Below are positions 1 through 8,206 of a DNA stretch of 27,507 bases, one piece after another. The stretch spans positions 1 through 27,507 of the IMG/VR virus record IMGVR_UViG_3300031974_002805; one strand, written 5' to 3'. The notes beneath the pieces are model-generated. The model was not told the DNA's origin. It was given only the letters and a program-made list of their open reading frames with translations, and made no database searches. Origin of the DNA: a virus. Both the position numbers and the translations under genes were made by a program. Each line of letters opens with the position of its first letter. Position 1 is the stretch's first letter.

Positions 1-213
1 CTTGGAAATGCTTCGTCATATTCAAGAACTGATACAACAATCACTGGTGGAGACCCAATAGCAGTATATTGTGTTACTTCAGGTGCTCCAGAAACAATTG
101 ATCTTGATGCATTGAGAATTGTTCTGCCGCCACAAAGAAACTTGACGATGGCAATTTCGTCTGACTCTGTTCTACAAAAAGCAGATTGTGCTATAACATT
201 TATTGAGGACTGA
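1..213 (+). CDS. C-terminal end of an unrecognised, probably virion, protein (5' partial)
   Basis: An open frame runs from base 1 (ctt gga aat) to a TGA at 211-213 and gives 70 residues. The start lies outside the window. The tail is rich in Ser, Thr and Asp, contains the segment LRIVLPPQRNLTM and ends ADCAITFIED. This beta-rich, low-charge composition resembles the unknown virion-like protein encoded at 6956-7507 and fits a decoration, neck or fibre-type structural protein. It sits 5 nt upstream of the large terminase gene, where T4-like cyanophages carry neck and structural genes. I see no motif that names a function, and the structural role is inference from position and composition. Confidence 0.7.
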   Translation, partial: LGNASSYSRTDTTITGGDPIAVYCVTSGAPETIDLDALRIVLPPQRNLTMAISSDSVLQKADCAITFIED

Positions 214-218
214 TTTTT

Positions 219-1862
219 ATGAGTGATGTATATCTTGGTAATCCGCTTCTTAAGAAAGCAAATACCCCTATCGAATTTACTCAAGAACAAGTTCTTGAAT
301 TTGTTAAGTGTAAAGAAGACCCAGTATATTTTGCAAGGAACTATATTAAAATTGTTTCTCTTGATGAAGGTTTAACACAGTTCAAACCATATCATTTCCA
401 AGAAAAACTTATTAATAGGTTCCACGAAAACAGATTTAATATCTGTAAGATGCCACGACAGACTGGTAAGTCCACAACCGTTGTATCTTATCTACTACAC
501 TATCTTATCTTTAATGATAGTGTCAATATTGGTATTCTGGCAAACAAAGCAGCAACTGCAAGAGAACTATTACAAAGACTTGCAACTGCTTATGAAAACT
601 TGCCCAAGTGGATGCAACAGGGTATTATATCATGGAATAAAGGTTCTATCGAGTTAGAAAATGGCAGTAAGATATTGGCAGCTTCTACATCTGCGAGTGC
701 TGTCCGAGGTATGTCGTTTAACATCCTCTTTCTCGACGAGTTCGCGTTCGTCCCAAATCACATTGCTGACTCGTTCTTTGCATCTGTTTATCCTACTATT
801 ACTTCTGGTAAAAGCACGAAGGTAATTATGGTTTCTACCCCTCACGGGATGAACCATTTTTATAGGTATTGGCACGATGCTGAAAAGGGTAATAATGAAT
901 ATGTTCCAACTGATGTTCACTGGTCAGAAGTTCCTGGTCGTGATTCAAAGTGGAAAGAACAGACCATTGCAAACACATCAGAAGCACAGTTCAAAGTCGA
1001 GTTTGAATGTGAGTTCTTAGGTTCTGTTGATACACTTATCGCACCATCAAAACTTCGTTCGATGGTTTATGATAATCCAAAAACAAGAAATGCAGGACTA
1101 GATGTATATCGAGAGTCAATAGAGAACCACGACTATATTATTACCGTAGACGTTGCTAGAGGGGTCAGTGAAGACTATTCAGCATTCGTTGTAGTAGATA
1201 TCACGGAGTTCCCACATAAGGTTGTTGCAAAGTATAGGAACAACGAAATCAAACCAATGCTATTTCCTAACATTATATACGAAGTAGCAAAGAGTTACAA
1301 TAGTGCATATATTTTATGTGAAGTTAATGATATTGGCGATCAAGTTGCATCTATTCTTCAATATGACCTTGAGTATCAGAACCTTTTGATGTGTTCGATG
1401 CGTGGTAGAGCAGGTCAAATTGTAGGACAAGGTTTTTCTGGTAAGAAGACACAACTTGGCGTCAAAATGTCCAAGACGGTTAAGAAAGTTGGGTCACTTA
1501 ACCTCAAAACAATGATTGAAGAAGATAAACTTATCTTTAATGATTATGAAATTATTTCAGAACTAACAACTTTCATTCAGAAACACAATTCTTTTGAGGC
1601 AGAAGAAGGTTGTAATGATGACCTTGCAATGTGTCTGGTCATTTATGCTTGGTTGGTTGCACAAGACTATTTCAAAGAACTGACCGACCAAGATGTTCGT
1701 AAGAGATTATACGAAGAACAGAAAAACCAGATTGAGCAGGATATGGCACCATTTGGTTTTATGGATGATGGTTTAGGTGATAATAGTTTTGTTGATGCAG
1801 AAGGCGATAGATGGCACGTTGATGAATATGGAGACCGTGCATATATGTGGGAGTATATGTAA
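219..1862 (+). CDS. gp17: Terminase large subunit gp17 (DNA packaging ATPase/nuclease)
   Basis: Motor and headful nuclease that docks on the portal and pumps concatemeric DNA into the prohead. The 547 residues match the T4 gp17 plan. The ATPase has a Walker A-like RQTGKST at 80-86 and a Walker B with FLDEF at 171-175 (D173-E174). The coupling segment follows as VSTPHG near 205-210. The C-terminal RNase H-fold nuclease has VDVARG with D311, then D319, and a late acidic pair DD at 467-468. The C-terminus is acidic and aromatic. The ATG at 219 follows a GAGG at 205-208, 5 nt after the preceding stop. Gene 16 (small terminase) is not recognisable in this window. The stop TAA at 1860-1862 overlaps the next ATG. 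Identification is by family motifs and synteny with gene 18. Confidence 0.97.
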   Translation: MSDVYLGNPLLKKANTPIEFTQEQVLEFVKCKEDPVYFARNYIKIVSLDEGLTQFKPYHFQEKLINRFHENRFNICKMPRQTGKSTTVVSYLLHYLIFNDSVNIGILANKAATARELLQRLATAYENLPKWMQQGIISWNKGSIELENGSKILAASTSASAVRGMSFNILFLDEFAFVPNHIADSFFASVYPTITSGKSTKVIMVSTPHGMNHFYRYWHDAEKGNNEYVPTDVHWSEVPGRDSKWKEQTIANTSEAQFKVEFECEFLGSVDTLIAPSKLRSMVYDNPKTRNAGLDVYRESIENHDYIITVDVARGVSEDYSAFVVVDITEFPHKVVAKYRNNEIKPMLFPNIIYEVAKSYNSAYILCEVNDIGDQVASILQYDLEYQNLLMCSMRGRAGQIVGQGFSGKKTQLGVKMSKTVKKVGSLNLKTMIEEDKLIFNDYEIISELTTFIQKHNSFEAEEGCNDDLAMCLVIYAWLVAQDYFKELTDQDVRKRLYEEQKNQIEQDMAPFGFMDDGLGDNSFVDAEGDRWHVDEYGDRAYMWEYM

Positions 1863-2086
1863 TGGATTTAGATGGTCAAATTAAACTTGGTCATTTACTT
1901 CTTAGTGATAGAAAGTGTAGAACTTGTGGAGAAATAAAAAACCTTATTGATAGTTTTTATAGAATAAGAAAAGGTGGTTCTTTACCATCATCATATTCTT
2001 ATGAGTGCAAACAATGCACTATTCGTAGAGTAAGAGAAACTAGAAATAAAAAGACAAACGATAAGTGGGAATATCCTGACTGGTAG
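1862..2086 (+). CDS. Small zinc-ribbon protein, HNH-nuclease-like N-terminal domain only
   Basis: A 74-residue protein whose ATG at 1862 overlaps the gp17 stop (TAATG), so translation is probably coupled. An in-frame start 15 nt earlier inside gp17 is possible but less likely. It has two knuckles, CRTC at about residues 19-22 and CKQC near 48-51, separated by the segment FYRIRKGG and followed by a basic RRVRETRNKK run. This CxxC...FY...CxxC layout is typical of the zinc-binding front part of phage HNH or homing-type nucleases, but no HNH core follows. It may be a stand-alone DNA-binding zinc ribbon or a remnant of a mobile nuclease between genes 17 and 18. The function is not established. Confidence 0.8.
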   Translation: MDLDGQIKLGHLLLSDRKCRTCGEIKNLIDSFYRIRKGGSLPSSYSYECKQCTIRRVRETRNKKTNDKWEYPDW

Positions 2087-2126
2087 AGTGTTCATGCATT
2101 GTTTCCCGTCTGAAAAGTAGGTTTTT

Positions 2127-2134
2127 AATAAATA
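2127..2134 (+). promoter_or_regulatory. Late promoter element AATAAATA upstream of gene 18
   Basis: AATAAATA matches T4 late consensus TATAAATA at 7 of 8 positions and lies 36 nt before the sheath ATG in the 84-nt gap after the zinc-ribbon gene. Late promoters of this type are read by gp55-directed RNA polymerase, and gp55 is encoded in this window. Confidence 0.65.
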
Positions 2135-2170
2135 TTTTTTAGATAAACTGAGATTACGGAGAACAAAAAC

Positions 2171-4381
2171 ATGGCGACTCCTCAATTATCTCCAGGCGTA
2201 TTAGTCAGGGAGGTTGATTTAACTGTAGGAAGAGCTGATAATGTATTAGATAACATTGGAGCAATTGCGGGTCCCTTTGCACTTGGTCCAGTCGAAGATC
2301 CAATTGATATTACCACAGAACAAGAACTCATCAATGTTTTTGGTAAGCCACTTTCAACAGACGCACAGTATGAGTACTGGATGAGTGCTTCCTCATTCCT
2401 TTCATACGGTGGTGTTCTTAAGGTTGTAAGAGCAGATGGAACTACTCTTAACAACGCAAACGCTGGTGTTGGTATGGCATATACCACTAGCGTAAAGATC
2501 AAAAACTTTGATGACTACGAAGCAAATCACTCTGATGATATTGCTGATTATGTCTTCGCTGCAAAGAATCCAGGTTCTTGGGCAAACAACTTAAAAGTCT
2601 GCATGATTGATGATGCAGCAGACCAAATTATTGGTATTACTACTACCAATCCAGGTGCTGCAGGTGCAGTAGTTGGTTATGGTGTTACTACTGACATCAG
2701 TGGTAGTGTTATTCCTGGAGTTGGTGGAACTACATCTTTCACTGGATATCTTAAGGGTATCATCACTGGAGTTGGTACTGCATCAACTACTGGAAGCAGC
2801 ACCTTTGATGTAAAGATTCTTTCTAGAGTTTCTACTGCATCTACCGATAACGGTGTTGAGTATCCTATTGCATATGCACAGAACAATTCGACTTCAGAAT
2901 TCCAAGCAGCAGATACCATTTATTTCACAAATAACTCTGGTATTAGCACAGGAAACGGAAGCGTAACTGCTGTTGGCACCAAGCAGGACTGGTACGATCA
3001 ACAAACACTTGCACTGTCCAATTCGGTCATTTACTGGAAGTCTTTAGCACCAAAACCAGTAACAACTGGATATGCTGCAGCAAGAAGTGGTAAGAATGAT
3101 GCACTCCACGTTGTCGTTGTTGATGACACTGGAAGCGTAACAGGTATTCAAGGTAACTTACTTGAGAAGCACCTGAACCTGTCTAAGGCATCTGACTCAG
3201 TATCAGATACAAATTCACCTCAGAAGAACTTCTGGAAGAACTATCTTGCATTGAACTCTGAGAATCTTTATGTTGGTGATAACCCATCAACTGGAGATGA
3301 CACCTATAACAACACTACACCACTTGCAACTGCATTCCAAAGTGATGGTTATACCCCAATCACTGAAGCAGCTGGAATGTGGAACCAGAAGGTACAAGGT
3401 ATTACGTTTAGTGCTCTCGGAAATGTAACATACACCTTTGGTGGTGGTGTTGATTATTCCGCACTGAATGGAATGACTGCAACTCTTGGCAACCTTAAGA
3501 CTGCATACGATCTCTTCTCTAACGAAGATGAAATTGCAGTTGACTATCTGGTTATGGGTCCTGGACTTACAAGTAAGTTTGAGTCTCAAGCAAAAGCAAA
3601 TCATCTGATTGCACTTGCAGGACAGAGAAAGGATTGTATGGCAGTTGTTTCTCCACACAGAGCAGACGTTGTAGATGTCACCAATACTGACACTCAAACT
3701 AATAACGTTATCGAGTTCTTCTCACCACTTGCTTCTTCATCTTATGCAGTCTTTGATAGTGGATATAAGTACACCTACGATCGTTTCAACGACAAGTTCC
3801 GTTACATTCCTTGTAACGCTGATGTTGCAGGTCTGATGGTTCGCACCTCTATCAATGCTTTCCCTTGGTTCTCACCTGCTGGACAGCAAAGAGGCATTCT
3901 GAACAATGCAATCAAACTTGCATATAACCCAAGCAAAGCACAAAGAGACCAACTCTATCCACTGAGAGTTAACTCTATTGTTAACCAACCTGGAACTGGT
4001 GTTCTTCTCTTTGGTGATAAGACCGCACTTTCTTATGCATCTGCATTCGATCGTATCAATGTCCGTCGTCTGTTCCTCACTGTTGAGCAAGCACTCGAAA
4101 GAGCAGCAGAAGCACAACTGTTTGAACTGAACGATCAAATCACTAGAGCAAACTTTGTAAATATTGTTGAACCTTATCTCCGTGACATTCAAGCAAAACG
4201 AGGTCTTTATGGTTTCCTCGTTATCTGTGACGAAACAAATAACACCCCTGATGTCATTGATAATAATGAGTTTAGAGCAGACATCTTCCTGAAGCCTGCT
4301 AAGGCAATCAACTATGTCACCCTCACATTTGTAGCAACCAGAACTGGTATTAGTTTTGAAGAAGTTGCTGGTAGAGTTTGA
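2171..4381 (+). CDS. gp18: Tail sheath protein gp18
   Basis: Contractile sheath subunit polymerised around the gp19 tube. The 736 residues open with LSPGVLVREVDLT and continue into IGAIAGPFALGP, the conserved N-terminal sheath signature. The C-terminal part carries conserved sheath segments such as FPWFSPAGQQRG and INVRRLFLTVEQAL, and ends in VTLTFVATRTGISFEEVAGRV. It is longer than T4 gp18 (659 aa). A Gly/Ser/Thr-rich stretch around residues 155-240 probably forms a surface-exposed insertion. The ATG at 2171 follows a weak GGAG (2159-2162). A late element lies upstream and gene 19 lies 37 nt downstream, the usual arrangement. Family assignment is firm; the surface location of the insertion is inference. 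Confidence 0.96.
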   Translation: MATPQLSPGVLVREVDLTVGRADNVLDNIGAIAGPFALGPVEDPIDITTEQELINVFGKPLSTDAQYEYWMSASSFLSYGGVLKVVRADGTTLNNANAGVGMAYTTSVKIKNFDDYEANHSDDIADYVFAAKNPGSWANNLKVCMIDDAADQIIGITTTNPGAAGAVVGYGVTTDISGSVIPGVGGTTSFTGYLKGIITGVGTASTTGSSTFDVKILSRVSTASTDNGVEYPIAYAQNNSTSEFQAADTIYFTNNSGISTGNGSVTAVGTKQDWYDQQTLALSNSVIYWKSLAPKPVTTGYAAARSGKNDALHVVVVDDTGSVTGIQGNLLEKHLNLSKASDSVSDTNSPQKNFWKNYLALNSENLYVGDNPSTGDDTYNNTTPLATAFQSDGYTPITEAAGMWNQKVQGITFSALGNVTYTFGGGVDYSALNGMTATLGNLKTAYDLFSNEDEIAVDYLVMGPGLTSKFESQAKANHLIALAGQRKDCMAVVSPHRADVVDVTNTDTQTNNVIEFFSPLASSSYAVFDSGYKYTYDRFNDKFRYIPCNADVAGLMVRTSINAFPWFSPAGQQRGILNNAIKLAYNPSKAQRDQLYPLRVNSIVNQPGTGVLLFGDKTALSYASAFDRINVRRLFLTVEQALERAAEAQLFELNDQITRANFVNIVEPYLRDIQAKRGLYGFLVICDETNNTPDVIDNNEFRADIFLKPAKAINYVTLTFVATRTGISFEEVAGRV

Positions 4382-4390
4382 TTCTTAGAT

Positions 4391-4398
4391 TATAAATT
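4391..4398 (+). promoter_or_regulatory. Late promoter element TATAAATT upstream of gene 19
   Basis: TATAAATT differs from TATAAATA only at the last base and lies 20 nt before the gene 19 ATG. It is followed by a strong ribosome-binding site AAGGAGGA at about 4403-4410. The pairing of a late element with one of the best Shine-Dalgarno sequences in the window suits an abundant tube protein. Confidence 0.55.
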
Positions 4399-4418
4399 AC
4401 TAAAGGAGGAAACTAACA

Positions 4419-5033
4419 ATGGCACAAATTCCAACTCGCGGAATCTCAGCTTTTAAATCAAAACTTATCGGGGGTGGCGCACGTCCTAATCTTTTTGAGG
4501 TGGACGTGACCTTCCCAACCGCTGTGAACCTTGGTGTTCAGGGCGACGGAACTGGTCAGTTCGACTCTGAGAACTTCAGATTTCTTTGCAAAACTGCAGC
4601 ACTTCCTGGTTCAAATGTTACTCCTATCGAAGTTCCCTTCAGAGGTCGCACTCTGAAGGTTGCTGGAGATAGAACCATCGAACCATGGTCAGTCACCATC
4701 ATTAACGATGAGGACTTCTCACATAGAAGAGCATTTGAAGCATGGATTCAAAATATTGCTCAATATGGAGATCATTCTGGTTTGACCAATCCTTCGGATT
4801 ATATGGGTCAAGCAATTGTCTATCAACTTGGTAGAAGTGAGTCGGTTCAACAAGGAACCAATACCACTGGCAACGATTCTAGAATCCTTGCACAGTATCG
4901 TTTCATCGATATCTTCCCAACTTCAATTTCACCTATCGAACTTTCTTACGATAGTGAGAATGCGATTGAAGAGTTTACTGTTGACTTCCAAGTTCAGTAC
5001 TACTTCCCTGAGGCACCAGGAACTGGAGCCTGA
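4419..5033 (+). CDS. gp19: Tail tube protein gp19
   Basis: Major inner tube subunit, through which DNA is ejected. It has 204 residues. The segment LCKTAALPGSNVTPIEVPF, the GDRTIEPWSVTI strand and DEDFSHRRAFEAWIQ are typical T4-like gp19 features, as is IFPTSISPIELSYD near the C-terminus. The start is supported by an upstream AAGGAGGA with good spacing. It follows the sheath gene and precedes the portal gene as in T4. Its stop TGA (5031-5033) is reused as the beginning of a late promoter element for gene 20. A clear relative with the same motif order lies at 10846-11409. Confidence 0.95.
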   Translation: MAQIPTRGISAFKSKLIGGGARPNLFEVDVTFPTAVNLGVQGDGTGQFDSENFRFLCKTAALPGSNVTPIEVPFRGRTLKVAGDRTIEPWSVTIINDEDFSHRRAFEAWIQNIAQYGDHSGLTNPSDYMGQAIVYQLGRSESVQQGTNTTGNDSRILAQYRFIDIFPTSISPIELSYDSENAIEEFTVDFQVQYYFPEAPGTGA

Positions 5034-5039
5034 TAAATA
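5032..5039 (+). promoter_or_regulatory. Late promoter element GATAAATA fused to the gene 19 stop
   Basis: TGA (stop, 5031-5033) runs directly into TAAATA and makes GATAAATA, 7 of 8 to the T4 late consensus, 28 nt before the portal ATG. Stop codon and promoter share bases. Confidence 0.65.
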
Positions 5040-5067
5040 GTAGGAAGAAAAGTTCAGACCTTAAATA

Positions 5068-6720
5068 ATGGCAAAACTCTTTGGTTTCTCTATTGAGGAT
5101 AATAACCAATTACCACCCTCAGCGGTCTCACCCGTTCCTCCAAATAACGAGGACGGGTCTGACCATTATCTGAGTAGTGGTTTTTTTGGTTCTTATGTAG
5201 ATATTGAAGGTGTATATCGCACCGAGTTTGATCTTATCAAACGTTATCGTGAAATGGCACTGCACCCAGAATGTGATAGTGCCATTGAAGATATTGTGAA
5301 TGAAGCAGTTGTATCAGATACTAATGATACTCCTGTTGAGATTGAACTTTCTAACTTGAATGCAAGTGATGGTATTAAGAAGAAAATTAGACAAGAGTTT
5401 AAATATATTCTCGATCTTTTAGACTTTGATAAGAAAGCACACGAAATTTATAGAAACTGGTATATCGACGGTCGTTTATATTACCATAAAATTATTGATT
5501 TCAAAAACCCACAAGAGGGTATTCAAGAATTAAGATATATTGACGCACTTAAGATTCGTTATGTTCGTCAGACTAAAAAACAAAACAAGGATGTTCGTTT
5601 AGCAAATATTCATACGGACAATCCAATGGAATATGAATTCCCAGAGATTGAGGAATATTTCGTATATAATCCAAAATCAACCTATCCAGCAAACAACCCC
5701 AGTTCAATGACTGGTGGTCAGAAAGGTATTAAGATTGCAAGAGATGCAATCACATATTGTACTTCTGGTCTGGTAGATAGAAATAAAGGATCAACTCTTT
5801 CATATCTCCATAAAGCAATCAAGTCTCTCAACCAGTTGAGAATGATTGAAGACTCTCTGGTTATCTACCGTTTGAGTAGAGCACCTGAGCGTCGTATCTT
5901 CTACATTGATGTTGGTAATCTGCCTAAGCAAAAAGCAGAACAATATCTGCGTGATGTTATGATGCGTTATCGTAACAAACTTGTCTATGATGCTTCAACT
6001 GGTGAAGTTCGTGATGATAAGAAGTTTATGAGTATGCTTGAGGACTTCTGGCTTCCACGTAGAGAAGGTGGTAGAGGAACTGAAATTTCTACACTTCCTG
6101 GTGGTCAGAATCTTGGAGAAATTACTGATATCAAATACTTCCAAGAAAAACTTTATCGTTCTTTGAATGTACCTACTTCAAGAATTGGTGGAGATGGTGG
6201 TTTCAATCTTGGACGTTCTTCTGAAATTCTGAGAGATGAAGTTAAGTTCAGTAAGTTTGTTGGACGTTTGAGAAAGAGATTCTCAAATATGTTCAATGAT
6301 ATGCTTAAGACTCAACTCATTCTTAAGAATATTATTACTCCAGAAGACTGGGAGAAGATGAGTGAGCATATTCAGTATGACTTCCTTTATGATAACCATT
6401 TTGCTGAACTTAAGGAAGCAGAACTTCTGAATGAAAGACTTGGTATGGTTCAACAAGCAGAACCATATGTTGGCAAGTATTTCTCACAAGATTATCTTCG
6501 TCGCAAAGTTCTTCGTCAAACTGATCAGGAAATTGTTGAACAGGATATTCTTATTAAGAAGGAAATTGAATCTGGAGTCATTCCTGACCCAACTCAAATG
6601 CAAATTGACCCTGCAACTGGACAACCAATGGGAGCAGGTGGTATGGATTTGGGACAACCAGTTATGGAACCTGAAATCAATGCATCTTCAGTTGAACCAC
6701 CAGAGGGTGGGGAAATCTAA
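5068..6720 (+). CDS. gp20: Portal vertex protein gp20
   Basis: Dodecameric portal that nucleates the prohead and forms the DNA channel on which gp17 docks. It has 550 residues. Diagnostic T4-type portal segments are SAIEDIVNEAVV near residue 75, an RAPERRIFYIDVGNLP block near 270, the conserved GGRGTEISTLPGG near 335, and the adjacent VPTSRIGGD. The C-terminus is Gln, Met and Pro rich and probably disordered. It lies 34 nt after gene 19. There is no strong Shine-Dalgarno; the ATG at 5068 gives the usual MAKLFGF-type start. Portal sequence is a standard marker gene for T4-like cyanophages. Confidence 0.97.
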   Translation: MAKLFGFSIEDNNQLPPSAVSPVPPNNEDGSDHYLSSGFFGSYVDIEGVYRTEFDLIKRYREMALHPECDSAIEDIVNEAVVSDTNDTPVEIELSNLNASDGIKKKIRQEFKYILDLLDFDKKAHEIYRNWYIDGRLYYHKIIDFKNPQEGIQELRYIDALKIRYVRQTKKQNKDVRLANIHTDNPMEYEFPEIEEYFVYNPKSTYPANNPSSMTGGQKGIKIARDAITYCTSGLVDRNKGSTLSYLHKAIKSLNQLRMIEDSLVIYRLSRAPERRIFYIDVGNLPKQKAEQYLRDVMMRYRNKLVYDASTGEVRDDKKFMSMLEDFWLPRREGGRGTEISTLPGGQNLGEITDIKYFQEKLYRSLNVPTSRIGGDGGFNLGRSSEILRDEVKFSKFVGRLRKRFSNMFNDMLKTQLILKNIITPEDWEKMSEHIQYDFLYDNHFAELKEAELLNERLGMVQQAEPYVGKYFSQDYLRRKVLRQTDQEIVEQDILIKKEIESGVIPDPTQMQIDPATGQPMGAGGMDLGQPVMEPEINASSVEPPEGGEI

Positions 6721-6726
6721 TAAATA
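6719..6726 (+). promoter_or_regulatory. Late promoter element AATAAATA fused to the gene 20 stop
   Basis: The portal stop TAA (6718-6720) is followed immediately by TAAATA and creates AATAAATA, 25 nt before the ATG of the small prohead-core-like gene. Confidence 0.62.
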
Positions 6727-6751
6727 AACTCAGGTTATTAATTTTAAACTA

Positions 6752-6925
6752 ATGGATGAATTAATGGATATGATTGTTTCTGATGAGAGTCCTTCTCAAG
6801 TTAGTGACAAAATCAAAGATATTCTTTTTGCAAAAACTGCAGAAAGAATTGATATGATTAAACCAATTATTGCTTCGGATATGTTTGGTGGACAAGAAGA
6901 AGTTTCTTCGGAAGAAGAAGAATAA
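6752..6925 (+). CDS. 57-residue acidic protein, candidate prohead core protein (gp67-like by position)
   Basis: A short frame of 57 residues starts at ATG 6752 and ends at TAA 6923-6925. It begins MDELMDMIVSDESPSQ, continues with a helical segment KIKDILFAKTAERIDMIKP, and ends in a strongly acidic tail (SSEEEE). It sits between portal gene 20 and protease gene 21, where T4 has the small core genes 67 and 68. T4 gp67 is likewise small and has an extremely acidic C-terminus. The frame is bracketed by two late-promoter elements with equal downstream spacing, which supports it as a real gene. The prohead-core role is inferred from size, charge and position, not from a sequence match I can verify. 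Confidence 0.75.
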   Translation: MDELMDMIVSDESPSQVSDKIKDILFAKTAERIDMIKPIIASDMFGGQEEVSSEEEE

Positions 6926-6931
6926 TAAATA
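6924..6931 (+). promoter_or_regulatory. Late promoter element AATAAATA fused to the stop of the 57-aa gene
   Basis: The stop TAA (6923-6925) continues as TAAATA, the same fusion seen after genes 19 and 20, 24 nt before the ATG at 6956. A second imperfect copy (AATAAATG) follows about 10 nt later. Confidence 0.6.
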
Positions 6932-6955
6932 AGTAATAAATGTATCATAAGAATA

Positions 6956-7507
6956 ATGACTCATAGACCAGTCGGATCTGGCGTTTCGTTTTCAACGTCT
7001 ACAAGTTCATCAAAATCAGCAGCAATTTCTGGTAAAACAACTGCATTAAGAATCGTTGCTACTGATGCAAATGCTTTCGTTGCAATTGGCACAGAACCGA
7101 CTGCAACTTTGAATGATTATTGTGTTCCTGCAGGAACCTCTGCTGCTTTAGCAATTGATAATGGATCTGCAAAAGTCGCAGGAGTTACTACTGGAACAAC
7201 TACTTATATTACTTTCCCAGAAGGTCAAGCATCTCCATTTGGGGTTGGTGATTATGTATCACTGACAAATTCAGTTCAAGATTATTATGATTTTACTCAT
7301 GCACCTGTAACTGAAGTATTTACTTCAGCAAGTTATGATGGTTATTTCTCCTCAAGAATTTCTATCGGAACAGACACGTCAGGCATTGCAACGGCATTTT
7401 CTGATCCAGATGCAATCTTAAGAAATTCCTTTAAAGTTGCTGCTATCACTGATAGTGGTTCTGGAGCACTTTACACCCAACAAGTACAAATTAGCGGAGT
7501 AGCCTGA
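6956..7507 (+). CDS. Unrecognised virion-like protein between portal and protease
   Basis: The 183 residues are rich in Ser, Thr, Gly and Ala with few charges and no Cys pairs, signal peptide or membrane segment. Segments such as TTYITFPEGQASPFGVGD and SARSY-like turns suggest an all-beta, secreted-particle style protein. It has a late promoter and is translationally linked to gp21 (its TGA at 7505-7507 overlaps the gp21 ATG). Position and composition point to a head-associated or decoration protein that is an addition relative to T4. The partial product at 1-213 has a similar composition. No family name can be assigned from sequence alone. Confidence 0.82.
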   Translation: MTHRPVGSGVSFSTSTSSSKSAAISGKTTALRIVATDANAFVAIGTEPTATLNDYCVPAGTSAALAIDNGSAKVAGVTTGTTTYITFPEGQASPFGVGDYVSLTNSVQDYYDFTHAPVTEVFTSASYDGYFSSRISIGTDTSGIATAFSDPDAILRNSFKVAAITDSGSGALYTQQVQISGVA

Positions 7508-8157
7508 TGAAACTTATCAGAGAAGAAATCGAAAACGTAGAAGTCATCGTCGAACAACGCGACGGTAAAAAGTCTATGTTTATTGAAGGTATCTTCCTTC
7601 AAGGAGATATCAAGAATCGTAATGGTCGTATGTATCCTATGGAGACACTTCGTCGTGAAGTTGCTCGCTATAACGAAAATCACGTTTTAGCAGGTAGAGC
7701 ACTTGGTGAACTTGGACATCCTGATGGTCCTACTGTAAACCTTGACCGTGTTTCACATAAAATTGTTTCTCTTAGAGAAAGTGGTTCTAACTTCATTGGC
7801 AAGGCAAAAGTCCTGAATACTCCAATGGGTAAGATTGCTTCTTCTTTAATTGAAGAAGGTGTAAAACTTGGCGTTTCCTCTCGTGGTATTGGTTCACTCA
7901 AGATGACCCGTGAAGGTGTCAATGTTGTAAGTGATGACTTTATGCTTGCAACTGCTGCTGATATTGTTGCTGATCCTTCTGCTCCTGATGCTTTCGTTGA
8001 AGGTATTATGGAAGGCAAAGAATGGGTCTGGGATGGTGGCATTCTTCGTGAAAAGTTTGCAGAAAAAACTTATAAACAGATCAATACACTTGTTGACCAA
8101 AAAGCACTCGATGAGCATAAGTTAAACTTATTCAACGAGTTTCTTTCAAATTTATAA
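7507..8157 (+). CDS. gp21: Prohead core protease gp21 (serine protease, S77 type)
   Basis: Maturation protease that digests the scaffold and trims the capsid protein inside the prohead. It has 216 residues. The assemblin-like core contains GDIKNRNGRMYP near residues 33-44, the catalytic-His motif GELGHP with H71, and the catalytic-Ser motif LGVSSRG with S124/S125. The ATG at 7507 shares bases with the previous stop (TGATG). It is followed by scaffold and capsid genes, its substrates. The conserved cleavage rule for T4 gp21 is after Glu in (L/I)xE, and a matching site is visible in gp23 (L55-N-E57). The C-terminal tail LNLFNEFLSNL may be removed on activation, which is inference. Confidence 0.95.
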   Translation: MKLIREEIENVEVIVEQRDGKKSMFIEGIFLQGDIKNRNGRMYPMETLRREVARYNENHVLAGRALGELGHPDGPTVNLDRVSHKIVSLRESGSNFIGKAKVLNTPMGKIASSLIEEGVKLGVSSRGIGSLKMTREGVNVVSDDFMLATAADIVADPSAPDAFVEGIMEGKEWVWDGGILREKFAEKTYKQINTLVDQKALDEHKLNLFNEFLSNL

Positions 8158-8160
8158 TTT

Positions 8161-8172
8161 AATAAATAAATA
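8161..8172 (+). promoter_or_regulatory. Overlapping late promoter elements (AATAAATA twice) upstream of gene 22
   Basis: AATAAATA occurs at 8161-8168 and again at 8165-8172, 3 nt after the gp21 stop and 34 nt before the scaffold ATG. A GGAG at about 8196-8199 precedes the ATG. It may serve both 22 and 23, because the 22-23 gap lacks such an element. Confidence 0.62.
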
Positions 8173-8206
8173 TAGATTAATTCAGAGGTTAAAACGGAGA
8201 GTTAAA

